DNA of 64,000 nucleotides from NCBI GenBank assembly GCA_030147805.1, contig JASBUR010000006.1:1-64000 (forward strand), given 5' to 3'. A program made the position numbers and the translations under genes. Positions 30,485-38,526 of the stretch are shown here, piece by piece. Numbering within the stretch: the stretch's first letter is position 1; each line of letters begins with the position of its first letter. This stretch comes from Sphingomonadaceae bacterium (GTDB lineage: Bacteria > Pseudomonadota > Alphaproteobacteria > Sphingomonadales > Sphingomonadaceae). The notes beneath the pieces are model-generated. The model searched no databases and had not been told where the DNA came from. It saw only the letters and a list, made by a program, of their open reading frames with translations.

Positions 30485-30510
30485 ATTCTAATACCGATTC
30501 GGATTAGAAT
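30485..30510. repeat. 26-base palindrome
   Basis: ATTCTAAT and ATTAGAAT (perfect 8-base arms) flank CCGAT/TCGG, giving a near-perfect 26-base inverted repeat with one extra A. It lies 33 bases after the end of the GntR gene. It could be a terminator without a T run, a REP-like repeat, or a binding site. Confidence 0.6.
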
Positions 30511-30532
30511 GAGCCGCCCCCCGAGGGGTCGG

Positions 30533-30556
30533 ACCTTCGCCGCTAGCGGCGAAGGT
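30533..30556 (-). terminator. Perfect 24-base palindrome over the GntR stop codon
   Basis: ACCTTCGCCGCTAGCGGCGAAGGT is its own reverse complement and includes the TAG stop of the GntR gene. As RNA it forms a strong hairpin with little loop. With the GC-rich repeat just after it (CCGACCCCTCGGGGGG), it probably ends the ABM-MFS-GntR transcript; a T tract is absent. Confidence 0.45.
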
Positions 30557-31406
30557 AGGAGGCGTCGAGCTCGATCTCGAGGTCGATGTCATGCTCCCAC
30601 CGCGACGGGCGGTGGTGCGATTCCGACATATGCTCGCGCGCCATCCGCTCGGTGGCGGCGGCATCGCCCGAGGCGATGAGCTCGATCATCCGCTCATGAT
30701 CGGCCAGCGCGCGCTGGCGCACCTCGCGGTCGCCGAACGCACCGTGGCGCGCGGTGTGGCGCGCGAGCCGGTCGATCTGAGCCCACCAGATATTCTCCAG
30801 CGAGCCCAGCAGCAGGCTGAGCGTCGCGATCCCGCAGACCTGCGCCATCTCGACGTGAAAGCGGATGGCGAGGCCGATGAAGCGGTCGCCGTCGTCGAGC
30901 GCCGCGCGCTGTTCCGCGACGGTCGCCTGCAGGATCGGTACGACCGCCTCGGCGCGGTCGGCGCGCTGCGCGCAGGCGGCGGCGGACAGCGGCTCGAGCA
31001 GGCGAAGCGTGGCGAGCACGTCGGCGAGCGGCACCGAGTTCGACTGCAACGACAGCGCGATCATATAGGCGATCCGCCAGGTCTCGGGCCGGTGGACCAC
31101 CGAGCCGCCGAGGTTGCCGCGCTTGACGGTAACCAGTCCCTCGACCTCGAGCATGCGCAGCGCCTCGCGCACCGTCACCAGCCCGACGTTGAACTCGCGG
31201 CATAACGCGTCCTGCTTTGGCAGCATGGCGCCTTCGGAGATTTCGCCGGAGAAGATCCGCTTGCGCAGCCGGTCTGCGACCGACTCGGCGAGGCGGTGCG
31301 ATGGCATTGGAGCTGGCGTCCGTCTCAATGCGTTCAAATCCTCGCCTTTTGGCCCCGTGGCGGCGCCCTCGTTCAGGCGATAGCCGGGAGCGCCCCGCTC
31401 GATCAA
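30543..31406 (-). CDS. GntR-family (FadR/FCD type) transcriptional regulator
   Basis: A 287-residue regulator. The N-terminal winged helix (about 35-105) shows AESVADRLRKRIFSGEISEG, LPKQDALCREFNVGLVTVREALRMLE and VKRGNLGGSVV; the C-terminal all-helical FCD domain (about 125-270) carries the His and Asp residues that bind a metal and an organic acid ligand in this family. I took the TTG at 31406 because GGGGGGA lies seven bases upstream; an ATG at 31307 (MPSHRLAESV) is an alternative and would match the usual N-terminus. It is the third gene after ABM and MFS genes and the only regulator within the island, so it likely controls several of its promoters. Confidence 0.88.
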   Translation of the reverse strand: MIERGAPGYRLNEGAATGPKGEDLNALRRTPAPMPSHRLAESVADRLRKRIFSGEISEGAMLPKQDALCREFNVGLVTVREALRMLEVEGLVTVKRGNLGGSVVHRPETWRIAYMIALSLQSNSVPLADVLATLRLLEPLSAAACAQRADRAEAVVPILQATVAEQRAALDDGDRFIGLAIRFHVEMAQVCGIATLSLLLGSLENIWWAQIDRLARHTARHGAFGDREVRQRALADHERMIELIASGDAAATERMAREHMSESHHRPSRWEHDIDLEIELDASYLRR

Positions 31407-31422
31407 GCGCGAGTTCCCCCCA

Positions 31423-32748
31423 TTAGTGATGGGTCCGCGCCAGCGCCGCGTCGGCCCGCATTTGGTCGATGGCCAGCATGAACGGCCGGCGGGCGAGCGC
31501 GTAGAGCAGCGCCGTCACCGGCAGCACGACGACGCCGACGAGGCAGAGCGACAGGTTGACCGCGGTCGGGCGCCCGAAGACGTCGTCGGTGAGGAAGGCG
31601 ACGCTGAGCGGTCCCAGCGCGGTGGCGACGAGGTTGGCGACGAGCATATAACCCGAGGTGATCACCGCGCGGTGCCCCGGCGCGGTCACCAGCTGCAGCC
31701 CGGCGATCGCGGCGGGCACCGGGAAGCCGGCGAAGAAGCAGATGAAGCAGACCGCCACCATTGCCGCCTCGGTGCTGCCGACGAGCGTCGCCACCAGCAC
31801 GAGCGGCAGCGCGGCGAGCGCGCCGATGATGCCGACGCGCACATGCGCGTCGCTATGGCCACGGCTGAACCAGCGGTCGGTGAGCCAGCCGCCGCTGACG
31901 TAGCCGAAGCCGAAGCCGATGCCCTGCGCCAGCCCCATGACGACGCCGACCTCGCCCATCGCCAGGCCATGGTTGCGCATCAGCATCGCCGGCACCCACA
32001 CCATGAACGCCACGGTGACGAACACGATGAGCGCATTGGCCATGCACAGGGGCGCGAGCAGCGCGCGGCGGCGGACGATGAACGCCTTCAGCTCGGCGAG
32101 GTTCGCCGCCGCGGTCGGCGGCCGGTGCTGGCGCGCGGGCTCGCGGATCATCACGATCATCGCGGCCAGCACGAGGCCGGGGATGCCGAGGAACAGGAAG
32201 GTCGCCTGCCACAGCCGCGTCTCGCCGACCAGCGGCAGCATCACCGCCTCGCGGTTGCCGAGCATTGTCATCACCGCGCCGGCGATGATGAAGGCGGCGC
32301 CCTGCCCGAACACGCCGCCGGTCGAGAAGATGGCGATGGCACGCGCCAGCCGTTCCTTGGGGAACAGATCGGTGATCAGCGAATAGGCCGCGGGCTGCAG
32401 CGCGGCCTCGCCGATGCCGACGCCCATCCGCGCCAGGAACAGATGATTGTAGCTTCGCGCCAGCCCCGAGAAGGCGGTCATGGCGCTCCACAGCGCGACG
32501 CCGGTCGCCATGATCTTCTTGCGCGAATAGCGGTCGGCCATCCAGCCGATCGGCAGGATCGCCGCGGCGTAGAAGACCGCGAAGGCGACGCCGTGCAGCA
32601 CGGCGAACTGCGTGTCGGAGATGTGCAGGTCGCGCTGCAGCGGCTGGATCAGCAGCGGCAGGATGCTTCGGTCGAGCAGCGACAGCACATAGGCCAGCGT
32701 CAGCAGCGCCAGGATATAGCCCGAGCGGGGCGCCGGAGTGGTCTGCAT
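31423..32748 (-). CDS. MFS transporter (spinster-like / ACS-type group)
   Basis: A 441-residue, 12-segment transporter. It starts with LALLTLAYVLSLLDRSILPL, the helix 1 signature of MFS proteins that import organic acids and other catabolic substrates, and has GWMADRYSRKKIM in loop 2-3. The ATG at 32748 was chosen over a longer frame because MQTTPAPRSGY precedes helix 1 directly. It lies 35 bases after the ABM gene and 16 bases before the GntR gene, forming one operon. Confidence 0.9.
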   Translation of the reverse strand: MQTTPAPRSGYILALLTLAYVLSLLDRSILPLLIQPLQRDLHISDTQFAVLHGVAFAVFYAAAILPIGWMADRYSRKKIMATGVALWSAMTAFSGLARSYNHLFLARMGVGIGEAALQPAAYSLITDLFPKERLARAIAIFSTGGVFGQGAAFIIAGAVMTMLGNREAVMLPLVGETRLWQATFLFLGIPGLVLAAMIVMIREPARQHRPPTAAANLAELKAFIVRRRALLAPLCMANALIVFVTVAFMVWVPAMLMRNHGLAMGEVGVVMGLAQGIGFGFGYVSGGWLTDRWFSRGHSDAHVRVGIIGALAALPLVLVATLVGSTEAAMVAVCFICFFAGFPVPAAIAGLQLVTAPGHRAVITSGYMLVANLVATALGPLSVAFLTDDVFGRPTAVNLSLCLVGVVVLPVTALLYALARRPFMLAIDQMRADAALARTHH

Positions 32749-32783
32749 CGTGTCGGCCTCGCCGGAAAAGGGATGCGGCGCGC

Positions 32784-33137
32784 TCAGAGCGCGGCGACGG
32801 GGCTCATGAAGCGCGGATTCCACGGCAGATAATGTTCGCGGATCGCCGGCGAGAGATCGCCGCAGACTTCGAGCGGCGCGTCGCCCGGATCGGTGATCGC
32901 CGGCAACCGCGCCAGCAGGTCGGCGACGTTCGCGAAATGGCCCTCGACCGCCGCCGCGTCACGGTAGTGCTCCATGCAGATATATTCGCCGGTCTCTGCG
33001 TCGCGGTGGAAGCCGAAGGCGACCGTCCCCGGATCGCCGACGCGCACCCGCTCGATCAGTTCGCGCATCCAGTCTTCGAGCGCGGCCTCGCACCCCGGTT
33101 TGGCGCGCATGCGTGCGTGAATCGCGATTCCGGACAT
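32784..33137 (-). CDS. Antibiotic-biosynthesis-monooxygenase (ABM) domain protein
   Basis: A 117-residue dimeric alpha/beta-barrel protein of the ABM family (quinol monooxygenase YgiN-like). It shows IHARMRAKPGCEAALEDWM at the N-terminus, FGFHRDAETGEYICMEHYRD in the middle and HFANVADLLA near 85. Such proteins oxidise quinols or act as small isomerases or heme-degrading enzymes. It is first in the ABM-MFS-GntR operon. The exact reaction is unknown. Confidence 0.8.
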   Translation of the reverse strand: MSGIAIHARMRAKPGCEAALEDWMRELIERVRVGDPGTVAFGFHRDAETGEYICMEHYRDAAAVEGHFANVADLLARLPAITDPGDAPLEVCGDLSPAIREHYLPWNPRFMSPVAAL

Positions 33138-33261
33138 CGATATCCCCCCTCGTTAGGCCGATCGTTGCGGCCGGCACGGTGTGCATCTCGGCTATCTTAA
33201 CTCTCTTAGCATAATATGCGAGACCATTTTACGAATTTGCATTCGAAAAGGGGAGGCAGGA
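33138..33261. promoter_or_regulatory. Divergent promoter region between ABM operon and class III aminotransferase
   Basis: A 124-base gap with one AT-rich stretch, GGCTATCTTAACTCTC followed by TTAGCATAATATG (33190-33218), which includes a CATAAT box usable as a plus-strand -10. A GGGGAGG site precedes the aminotransferase ATG. Since the GntR gene belongs to the leftward operon, autoregulation from here is plausible. Confidence 0.4.
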
Positions 33262-34593
33262 ATGAGTCAGGTATTGCAACGCGTTGCAGGGGTGGTGCCG
33301 CCCTATGCGGTATCCGCCCGAGGTCTGACCATCCGCCTCGCCGACGGTCGCGAGATCATCGATGCGACGGGCGGCGCCGCCGTCGCCTGCATCGGCCACG
33401 GCAACCCGCGGGTAAAGGCGGCGATCGCCGCGCAGCTCGATGCGATCGCCTATGTCCACACCAGCTTCTTCACCGTCGAAGCGACCGAGCGACTGGCCGA
33501 ATCGCTCGTCGGCCATGCCCCCGGCGGGCTGACCAAGGCGATGTTCCTGAGCGGCGGATCGGAGGCGATGGAGGCCGCGCTCAAGGTCACGCGGCAATAT
33601 TATCTCGAGATCGGCGAGCCGCGTCGCACGAAGTTCATCGCGCGCCGCCAATCCTATCATGGCAACACCATCGGGGCGCTTGGCACGCAGGCCGACTCGG
33701 CGCGCGCCGGCGCCTTCGCGCCCTTCATCCTCGACAATTTCAGCAGCGTCTCGCCCGCCTATGCCTACCGGCACCAGCGCGGCGACGAGACCGAGGCTGG
33801 CTATGTCGCGCGCCTCGCCGCCGAACTCGATGCCGAGTTCGAACGGCTCGGCCCCGACAGCGTCGCCGCCTTCGTCGCCGAGACGGTGATCGGCTCGACC
33901 GTCGGCGCGGTGACGGCGCCGGCCGGCTATTTCCGCGCGATGCGCGAGGTATGCGACCGCCATGGCGGACTGCTCATCCTCGACGAGGTGTTCTGCGGTA
34001 TGGGGCGCACCGGCGCGATGCACGCCTGGGAACATGAAGGCGTCGCGCCCGACATCCAGACGATCGCCAAGGGTCTCGGCGCCGGCTACCAGCCGATCGC
34101 GGCGATCCTGGTCCAGCGCCGCATCGCCGAGGCGATCGCCGCCGGGTCGGGCACCTTGTGGCATGGCCACACCTACACCGGCCATCCGGTGGCCTGCGCC
34201 GCGTCGCTGGCGGTGCAGCAGGTGCTCGCCGAGGACCGCCTCGTCGACAATGCCCGCGCGATGGGGCTGCGGCTGCGCGAGGCGCTCGACCGCCGCTTCG
34301 GCGATCATCCGCACGTCGGCGACATTCGCGGGCGCGGGCTGCTGGTGGCGATCGAGCTCGTCGCCGATCGCGCCACCAGGGCGCCCTTCGCGGCCGAGGC
34401 ACAGATGCACGCCCGCATCAAGCGCGAGGCGCTCGACCGCGGTCTCGCCACCTATACACGTGGCGGCACTGCCGACGGCAGGATCGGCGACCATGCGCTG
34501 CTGGCGCCGCCCTACATCATCACGCCGAGCGAGGTCGACCGCATCGTCGACATCCTCGGCGCGGCGGTCGATGCGGCGGTCGGCAGCCGGTAG
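33262..34593 (+). CDS. Class III (omega-type) PLP aminotransferase
   Basis: A 443-residue fold type I class III aminotransferase, the group that moves amino groups from omega-amino acids, amines or beta-alanine to pyruvate or 2-oxoglutarate. FLSGGSEAMEAALKVTRQYY near 95 and RRQSYHGNTIGALG near 130 bind PLP phosphate, LLILDEVFCGMGRTG near 240 has the PLP-ring Asp, and the PLP lysine is in TIAKGLGAGYQPI near 272. The ATG at 33262 follows GGGGAGG. It ends 3 bases from a convergent flavoprotein gene. Confidence 0.92.
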   Translation: MSQVLQRVAGVVPPYAVSARGLTIRLADGREIIDATGGAAVACIGHGNPRVKAAIAAQLDAIAYVHTSFFTVEATERLAESLVGHAPGGLTKAMFLSGGSEAMEAALKVTRQYYLEIGEPRRTKFIARRQSYHGNTIGALGTQADSARAGAFAPFILDNFSSVSPAYAYRHQRGDETEAGYVARLAAELDAEFERLGPDSVAAFVAETVIGSTVGAVTAPAGYFRAMREVCDRHGGLLILDEVFCGMGRTGAMHAWEHEGVAPDIQTIAKGLGAGYQPIAAILVQRRIAEAIAAGSGTLWHGHTYTGHPVACAASLAVQQVLAEDRLVDNARAMGLRLREALDRRFGDHPHVGDIRGRGLLVAIELVADRATRAPFAAEAQMHARIKREALDRGLATYTRGGTADGRIGDHALLAPPYIITPSEVDRIVDILGAAVDAAVGSR

Positions 34594-34596
34594 GCC

Positions 34597-35970
34597 CTAG
34601 GCGGCGGTCGCGCGTCCCGCGTGCTCGCCGGCGAGGAGCCCGAAGACCGCGGCTTCGAGCAGCCCGCCGGCATAGCCGACGTCGGGACCGCCGTGCAGGC
34701 CGGCGGCGGTGCCGCCGGCGGCGTAGAGCCCTTCGATCGGCGCGTCGGCGGTGTCGAGCACGCGCGCCTCGCCGTCGATCTTCAACCCGCCGAACGTGAA
34801 GCTGATCCCCGCAACGATCGGCAGCGCGTGAAAGGGCGGCTGGTCGAGGCTCAGCCGGCCGCGGCGCGGCGGCTGCGCCCCCGCCGGGTCGGCCCGCACC
34901 GCGGCGACGGTGGCGGCAAGCACGGCCGCGTCGATGCCGATACGGGTGGCCAGTCCCTCGATCGTCGCCGCCGACACCGGCCCGACGCCCTCGTCGGCGA
35001 GATAGGGATTGCACGGCGTCTCGCCGAAACGGCCTTCGGCGTTCCAGGCCGCCTCGTCGAAGATCAGCCAGCAGCCGTCGGGCATCGCCGACCAGGCGAG
35101 GGCGTTGGTGCTGCGCACGCCGCCGATGCCTTCGTCGACGATGCGCCGCCCGTCGGGGCCGACGATGAGGCCGACCATGCCGAGGATGTCGAGGATCGGG
35201 TAGGGCCACAGGTCGCCACGAGTCAGCGCGTCGCGATGCAGCAGATGGCCGTAGAAGCCGCGCATCTGCGCGGTCGCCGCACCGTTCGATATCCCCATCC
35301 GCAGCCCGTCGCCGACGCTGCTCGGCGAGGCGCGCAGGTGAAGCCGGTCGCTGCCGATATGGCGCCTCACCAGCGCCGCGTCGGCCTGGAAACCGCCATC
35401 GGCGAGGATGACCGCCTGCGCATCGAGCGTGTCACCCCCGGACAACGCCAGGCGCCAGCGCGATGCCGCGCCAGGCTCGAGGCCGATCGCGCGCGCCGGC
35501 TGGACGATCGTGCCGCCGCCGGCCCGGAACGAATCCGCCAGCCTTCGAAGAAAGCGCGCCGTCCCGTAGGAAGCGCCGTTCAGCCCCGGCACGGTCGGCT
35601 TGACCGGTGCGAACACCTTGGCGCGGTAGGGCTGGTCGCCGGGGTCCGCCATCATGCCGCCGTGCGCCTCGATCCATTCGACCGCGCGCGCCGCCGTGCC
35701 CGCCCAGGCCTCCGCGACAGCGGGCGACACCTCGCCCCCGGTCGCATGCCGGATCTTTTCGACCATCGCCGCCGGCGGGGCGCGCGGATCGTCGAGATTG
35801 GCGTGGAGCACGCCCCCCGAAATCACCGAATTGCCACCGCCTTCGGGCCGTGGCGACAATTCGACGAGCGCGACGCTCACCCCCTGCTCGCGCGCCGCCG
35901 TCGCAGCGATCCAGCCGGCGAGGCCGCCCCCTACGACGACAATGTCGAAGATCGCCGGCGTCGCCCCCAT
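34597..35970 (-). CDS. FAD-dependent dehydrogenase (fumarate reductase/TcuA-like flavoprotein)
   Basis: A 457-residue flavoprotein of the succinate dehydrogenase/fumarate reductase group, similar to tricarballylate dehydrogenase TcuA. The FAD dinucleotide fold is DIVVVGGGLAGWIAATAAR at the N-terminus; GGNSVISGG near 48, SPSSVGDGLRMG in the middle and the C-terminal GGTAAGLHGGPDVGYAGG follow. It probably inserts or removes a carbon-carbon double bond next to a carboxylate. The ATG at 35970 is set by GGGGAG. It is divergent from the M28-like gene, with a perfect dyad in the shared control region. Confidence 0.88.
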   Translation of the reverse strand: MGATPAIFDIVVVGGGLAGWIAATAAREQGVSVALVELSPRPEGGGNSVISGGVLHANLDDPRAPPAAMVEKIRHATGGEVSPAVAEAWAGTAARAVEWIEAHGGMMADPGDQPYRAKVFAPVKPTVPGLNGASYGTARFLRRLADSFRAGGGTIVQPARAIGLEPGAASRWRLALSGGDTLDAQAVILADGGFQADAALVRRHIGSDRLHLRASPSSVGDGLRMGISNGAATAQMRGFYGHLLHRDALTRGDLWPYPILDILGMVGLIVGPDGRRIVDEGIGGVRSTNALAWSAMPDGCWLIFDEAAWNAEGRFGETPCNPYLADEGVGPVSAATIEGLATRIGIDAAVLAATVAAVRADPAGAQPPRRGRLSLDQPPFHALPIVAGISFTFGGLKIDGEARVLDTADAPIEGLYAAGGTAAGLHGGPDVGYAGGLLEAAVFGLLAGEHAGRATAA

Positions 35971-35983
35971 CAAGCTCCCCAAC

Positions 35984-36003
35984 TTTCGAACTCCCGTTCG
36001 AAA
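35984..36003. promoter_or_regulatory. Perfect 8-base inverted repeat between divergent genes (operator)
   Basis: TTTCGAAC-TCCC-GTTCGAAA is a perfect inverted repeat with a 4-base spacer, 14 bases before the flavoprotein start and about 130 bases before the M28-like gene. Its size and symmetry fit a TetR- or MarR-type operator. No such regulator gene is in the window. Confidence 0.55.
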
Positions 36004-36131
36004 TCTGCTAGCACCACAGGCCGGGCAGCACAATCGACCGGGGCCCGCCGGCGGGGCACCGACGGCCCTCGCTTGCCGGGCACCGACGCCCGAAATACAC
36101 TCACCCGCAAGTGAACATAACGGGAGGGGCA

Positions 36132-37421
36132 ATGGTGGAGGCATCGCGACGCGAGGTGCTGGCCGGCGCCGCGACGCTGCCGGTCGCCGCGCGCGCCGCC
36201 GATGCACCCGGCCCGGCCCGCATCGCCGCCGACCTCGACCGCTACATCGGCTTCGGCAGCAAGCAGGCCGGCGGCACGGGCGACCAGGCGAGCGGTGAAT
36301 GGCTGGCCGCCGAACTGGCGCGGAGCGGCTATGCGATCGAGCGCCAGACGGTGTCGGTCCCCTATTTCGAGCCCGACCGCTGCGAGCTGGCGAGCGGCAG
36401 CGAGCGCGCCACGATCTGGCCGCAGCCGATCGTCGTCCCGACCGCCGCCGATGGCCTCAGCGGACGGCTGGTCCGTGTCGATGCGGCGGGGCGCGCCGCG
36501 GCGCCGCTCGCCGGCGCGATCGCGCTCGTCGACCTGCCGTTCGGCCGCTGGTCGTCGGCGCTGGCCAAGCCGATCCGCACGCCGATCGACGCGGCGTTTG
36601 CGGCGGGGGCGGCAGCGGCGGTCGCGATCACCAACGGTCCGACCGGCAAGCTGATCGCGCTCAATGCCGATGGCCGCCAGCCGATGTTCGGCGGGCCCGT
36701 CGCGCTGCTCGCCCCCGCCGACGCGCGCGCCTTTCTCGACGCGGCGATCCGCGGCGACCGCGCGACCTTGCACCTGTCGGGGCGCGGCGGGCAGCGGCCG
36801 GCGTTCAACCTCGTCGGCCGTCTCGACCGCGGCAAGCGGCGCTGGCTGGTGGTCTCGACGCCGCGGTCGGGCTGGTTCGGCTGCGCCGGCGAACGCGGCG
36901 GCGGCGTCGCCGCCTGGCTCCATCTGGCGCGCTGGGCCGCCGGCGCGCTTCGCGATCACGACCTCGCCTTCCTGTGCAACAGCGGCCATGAATATGAATA
37001 TCTCGGGGCCGAACATGCGATCGGCGTGCTGGCGCCGCCGCCCGCCGACACCGAATTCTGGCTGCATCTCGGCGCCAACCTGGCGGCGCGCGACTGGCAC
37101 GAGGCGCTGGGCGGCGGCCTGTCGCCGCTGCCGGGAACCGATTCGCAGCGCTATCTCGCGGTCAGCGCGCCGCTGCTGCCGATGGCGCGCGAGCTGTTCG
37201 CCGGGCTGGCCGGGCTCGAGGCGCCCTACGACAATGGCGTCGTGTCGGCGGGCGAACTGACCGGCATCGTCGCAGCGGGCTATCGGCGGTCGGCTGGCGT
37301 GTTCGGCATCCACCGCTTTCACCATGTCCCCGACGACGATGCGCGGTGCGTGTCGCCGACCGCGGTGGCCGAGACCAGCGAGGCGTTTCGCCGCTTCGTC
37401 GAACGGGCGCTGCGCGGCTGA
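36132..37421 (+). CDS. M28-like peptidase-fold protein with altered metal site, Tat-exported
   Basis: A 429-residue protein with a short Tat-like leader (SRREVLAGAATLPVAARAA), a PA-like insert, and a C-terminal half resembling M28 aminopeptidases. FNLVGRLDRGKRRWLVVSTP aligns with the strand before the first zinc ligand of M28 enzymes, but the HxD ligands and the bridging Asp (usually DNGSG) are replaced (PRSGW, ERGGG). CNSGHEYEYLGAEHA stands where the EE pair normally lies. A conventional two-zinc aminopeptidase is therefore unlikely; it may be a one-metal hydrolase or a binding protein. The ATG at 36132 follows GGGAGGGG. It is divergent from the flavoprotein gene. Confidence 0.7.
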   Translation: MVEASRREVLAGAATLPVAARAADAPGPARIAADLDRYIGFGSKQAGGTGDQASGEWLAAELARSGYAIERQTVSVPYFEPDRCELASGSERATIWPQPIVVPTAADGLSGRLVRVDAAGRAAAPLAGAIALVDLPFGRWSSALAKPIRTPIDAAFAAGAAAAVAITNGPTGKLIALNADGRQPMFGGPVALLAPADARAFLDAAIRGDRATLHLSGRGGQRPAFNLVGRLDRGKRRWLVVSTPRSGWFGCAGERGGGVAAWLHLARWAAGALRDHDLAFLCNSGHEYEYLGAEHAIGVLAPPPADTEFWLHLGANLAARDWHEALGGGLSPLPGTDSQRYLAVSAPLLPMARELFAGLAGLEAPYDNGVVSAGELTGIVAAGYRRSAGVFGIHRFHHVPDDDARCVSPTAVAETSEAFRRFVERALRG

Positions 37422-37428
37422 TCGCCGC

Positions 37429-38526
37429 TCAGGCGGCGGCGAGCACGGGCACCCGCTCGCGCGTCGTCTCCACGACCGGCAACGCTGCCGCGACGCGACA
37501 CGGCGCCAGCCCAGCGACGAACTGGTCGGTGCAGCGGTCCCAGCTGTAGCGCCGCCCCTCGGCCGCGCAGGCGGCGCGCGACCCGGTCAGCGCGGTGGCG
37601 ATGGCGGACGAGAGATCGTCGTCGAGCGCGCCGATGCGCTCGTGGCCGCCGAAGGTGCCGCAGCCGTCGGGACCGATGATGTCGATCGGCCCACGCGTCG
37701 GAAAGGCGGCGACGGGGACGCCGCTGGCCAGCGCCTCGATGTTGACCAGCCCGAAGGTATCGGTGTGGCTGGGAAAGACGAACACGTCGGCCGCGGCATA
37801 GGCCGCCGCGAGGTCGCGCCCGTGCAACGCGCCGAGGAAGCACGCCTCGGGATAGCGCGCGCGCAAATCGGCCTGCGCGGGCCCGTCGCCGACGACGATC
37901 TTGCTGCCGGCGACATCGGTATCGAGGAAGGCGGCGAGATTCTTCTCGACCGCGACGCGGCCGACATAGAGCTGCAGCGGCCGCGGCAGCGCAGCGATCG
38001 CCGCGAGCGGCGCGGTGTCGGGCGCGAACAGCTCGAGGTCGACGCCACGCGACCAGCCGTGCGTCTGCGGCAGGCCGCGCGCCGCAAGTTCGGCCGCGAG
38101 CGACGGCGTCGCCACGAAGATGCGCGTTGCCGGTCCGTGGAAGCGCCGCAGCACCGGCCAGAACCAGGCGGCGGGAAGGCCGGTGCGCATCGCCACATAA
38201 TCGGGAAAGCGCGTGTGGAACGACGTGGTGAACGGGCGGCCGGCGCGCCGGCACCAGCGGCGCGCCGCCCAGCCGATCGGTCCCTCGGTCGCGATGTGGA
38301 CGGCATCGGCATCGAGCGCATCGAGGCGCCGCGCCACCGCCGCGCCGCAGCCGATGGCCAGCCGGATTTCCGGATAGCTCGGGCAGGCGACGGTGCGGAA
38401 CAGGTCGGGCGTGATCGTCGCGACGTCGTGGCCGCGCGCGCGCAGCCGCGCGACGGTCGTCGTCAGCGTGCGCACCACGCCGTTGACCTGCGGCGCCCAG
38501 GCGTCGGTGGCGAGCGCGATCCTCAT
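37429..38526 (-). CDS. Glycosyltransferase family 4 (membrane glycolipid type)
   Basis: A 365-residue GT-B fold glycosyltransferase resembling MgtA/SqdX-type enzymes that add a sugar to diacylglycerol or another lipid at the inner membrane face. N-terminal ATDAWAPQVNGVVRTLTTT, TSFHTRFPDYVA near 110, LYVGRVAVEKNL near 190, and the GT4 nucleotide-sugar motif FPSHTDTFGLVNIEALASG near 275 (E-x7-E region) are clear. Its start overlaps the stop of the phosphoesterase gene (ATGA), a pairing common in alphaproteobacteria, so both probably act on membrane lipids. Confidence 0.88.
   Translation of the reverse strand: MRIALATDAWAPQVNGVVRTLTTTVARLRARGHDVATITPDLFRTVACPSYPEIRLAIGCGAAVARRLDALDADAVHIATEGPIGWAARRWCRRAGRPFTTSFHTRFPDYVAMRTGLPAAWFWPVLRRFHGPATRIFVATPSLAAELAARGLPQTHGWSRGVDLELFAPDTAPLAAIAALPRPLQLYVGRVAVEKNLAAFLDTDVAGSKIVVGDGPAQADLRARYPEACFLGALHGRDLAAAYAAADVFVFPSHTDTFGLVNIEALASGVPVAAFPTRGPIDIIGPDGCGTFGGHERIGALDDDLSSAIATALTGSRAACAAEGRRYSWDRCTDQFVAGLAPCRVAAALPVVETTRERVPVLAAA

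Larger units (their letters stand above)
30167..30542. other. 376-base intergenic region with promoter, dyad and two palindromes
   Basis: No gene is supported here. From right to left on the minus strand it holds the end of the GntR gene with a palindrome over its stop, a second long palindrome (30485-30510), an AT-rich stretch, and a good promoter (30338-30366) whose spacer carries a CTAT/ATAG dyad. About 170 bases of leader separate that promoter from the amidohydrolase start, enough for an untranslated control element, though I see no known riboswitch pattern. Confidence 0.6.

Noticed and set aside
30167..30542. A riboswitch or small RNA in the long leader of the amidohydrolase operon
   Set aside because: No known riboswitch core or small-RNA promoter-terminator pair could be recognised by eye.
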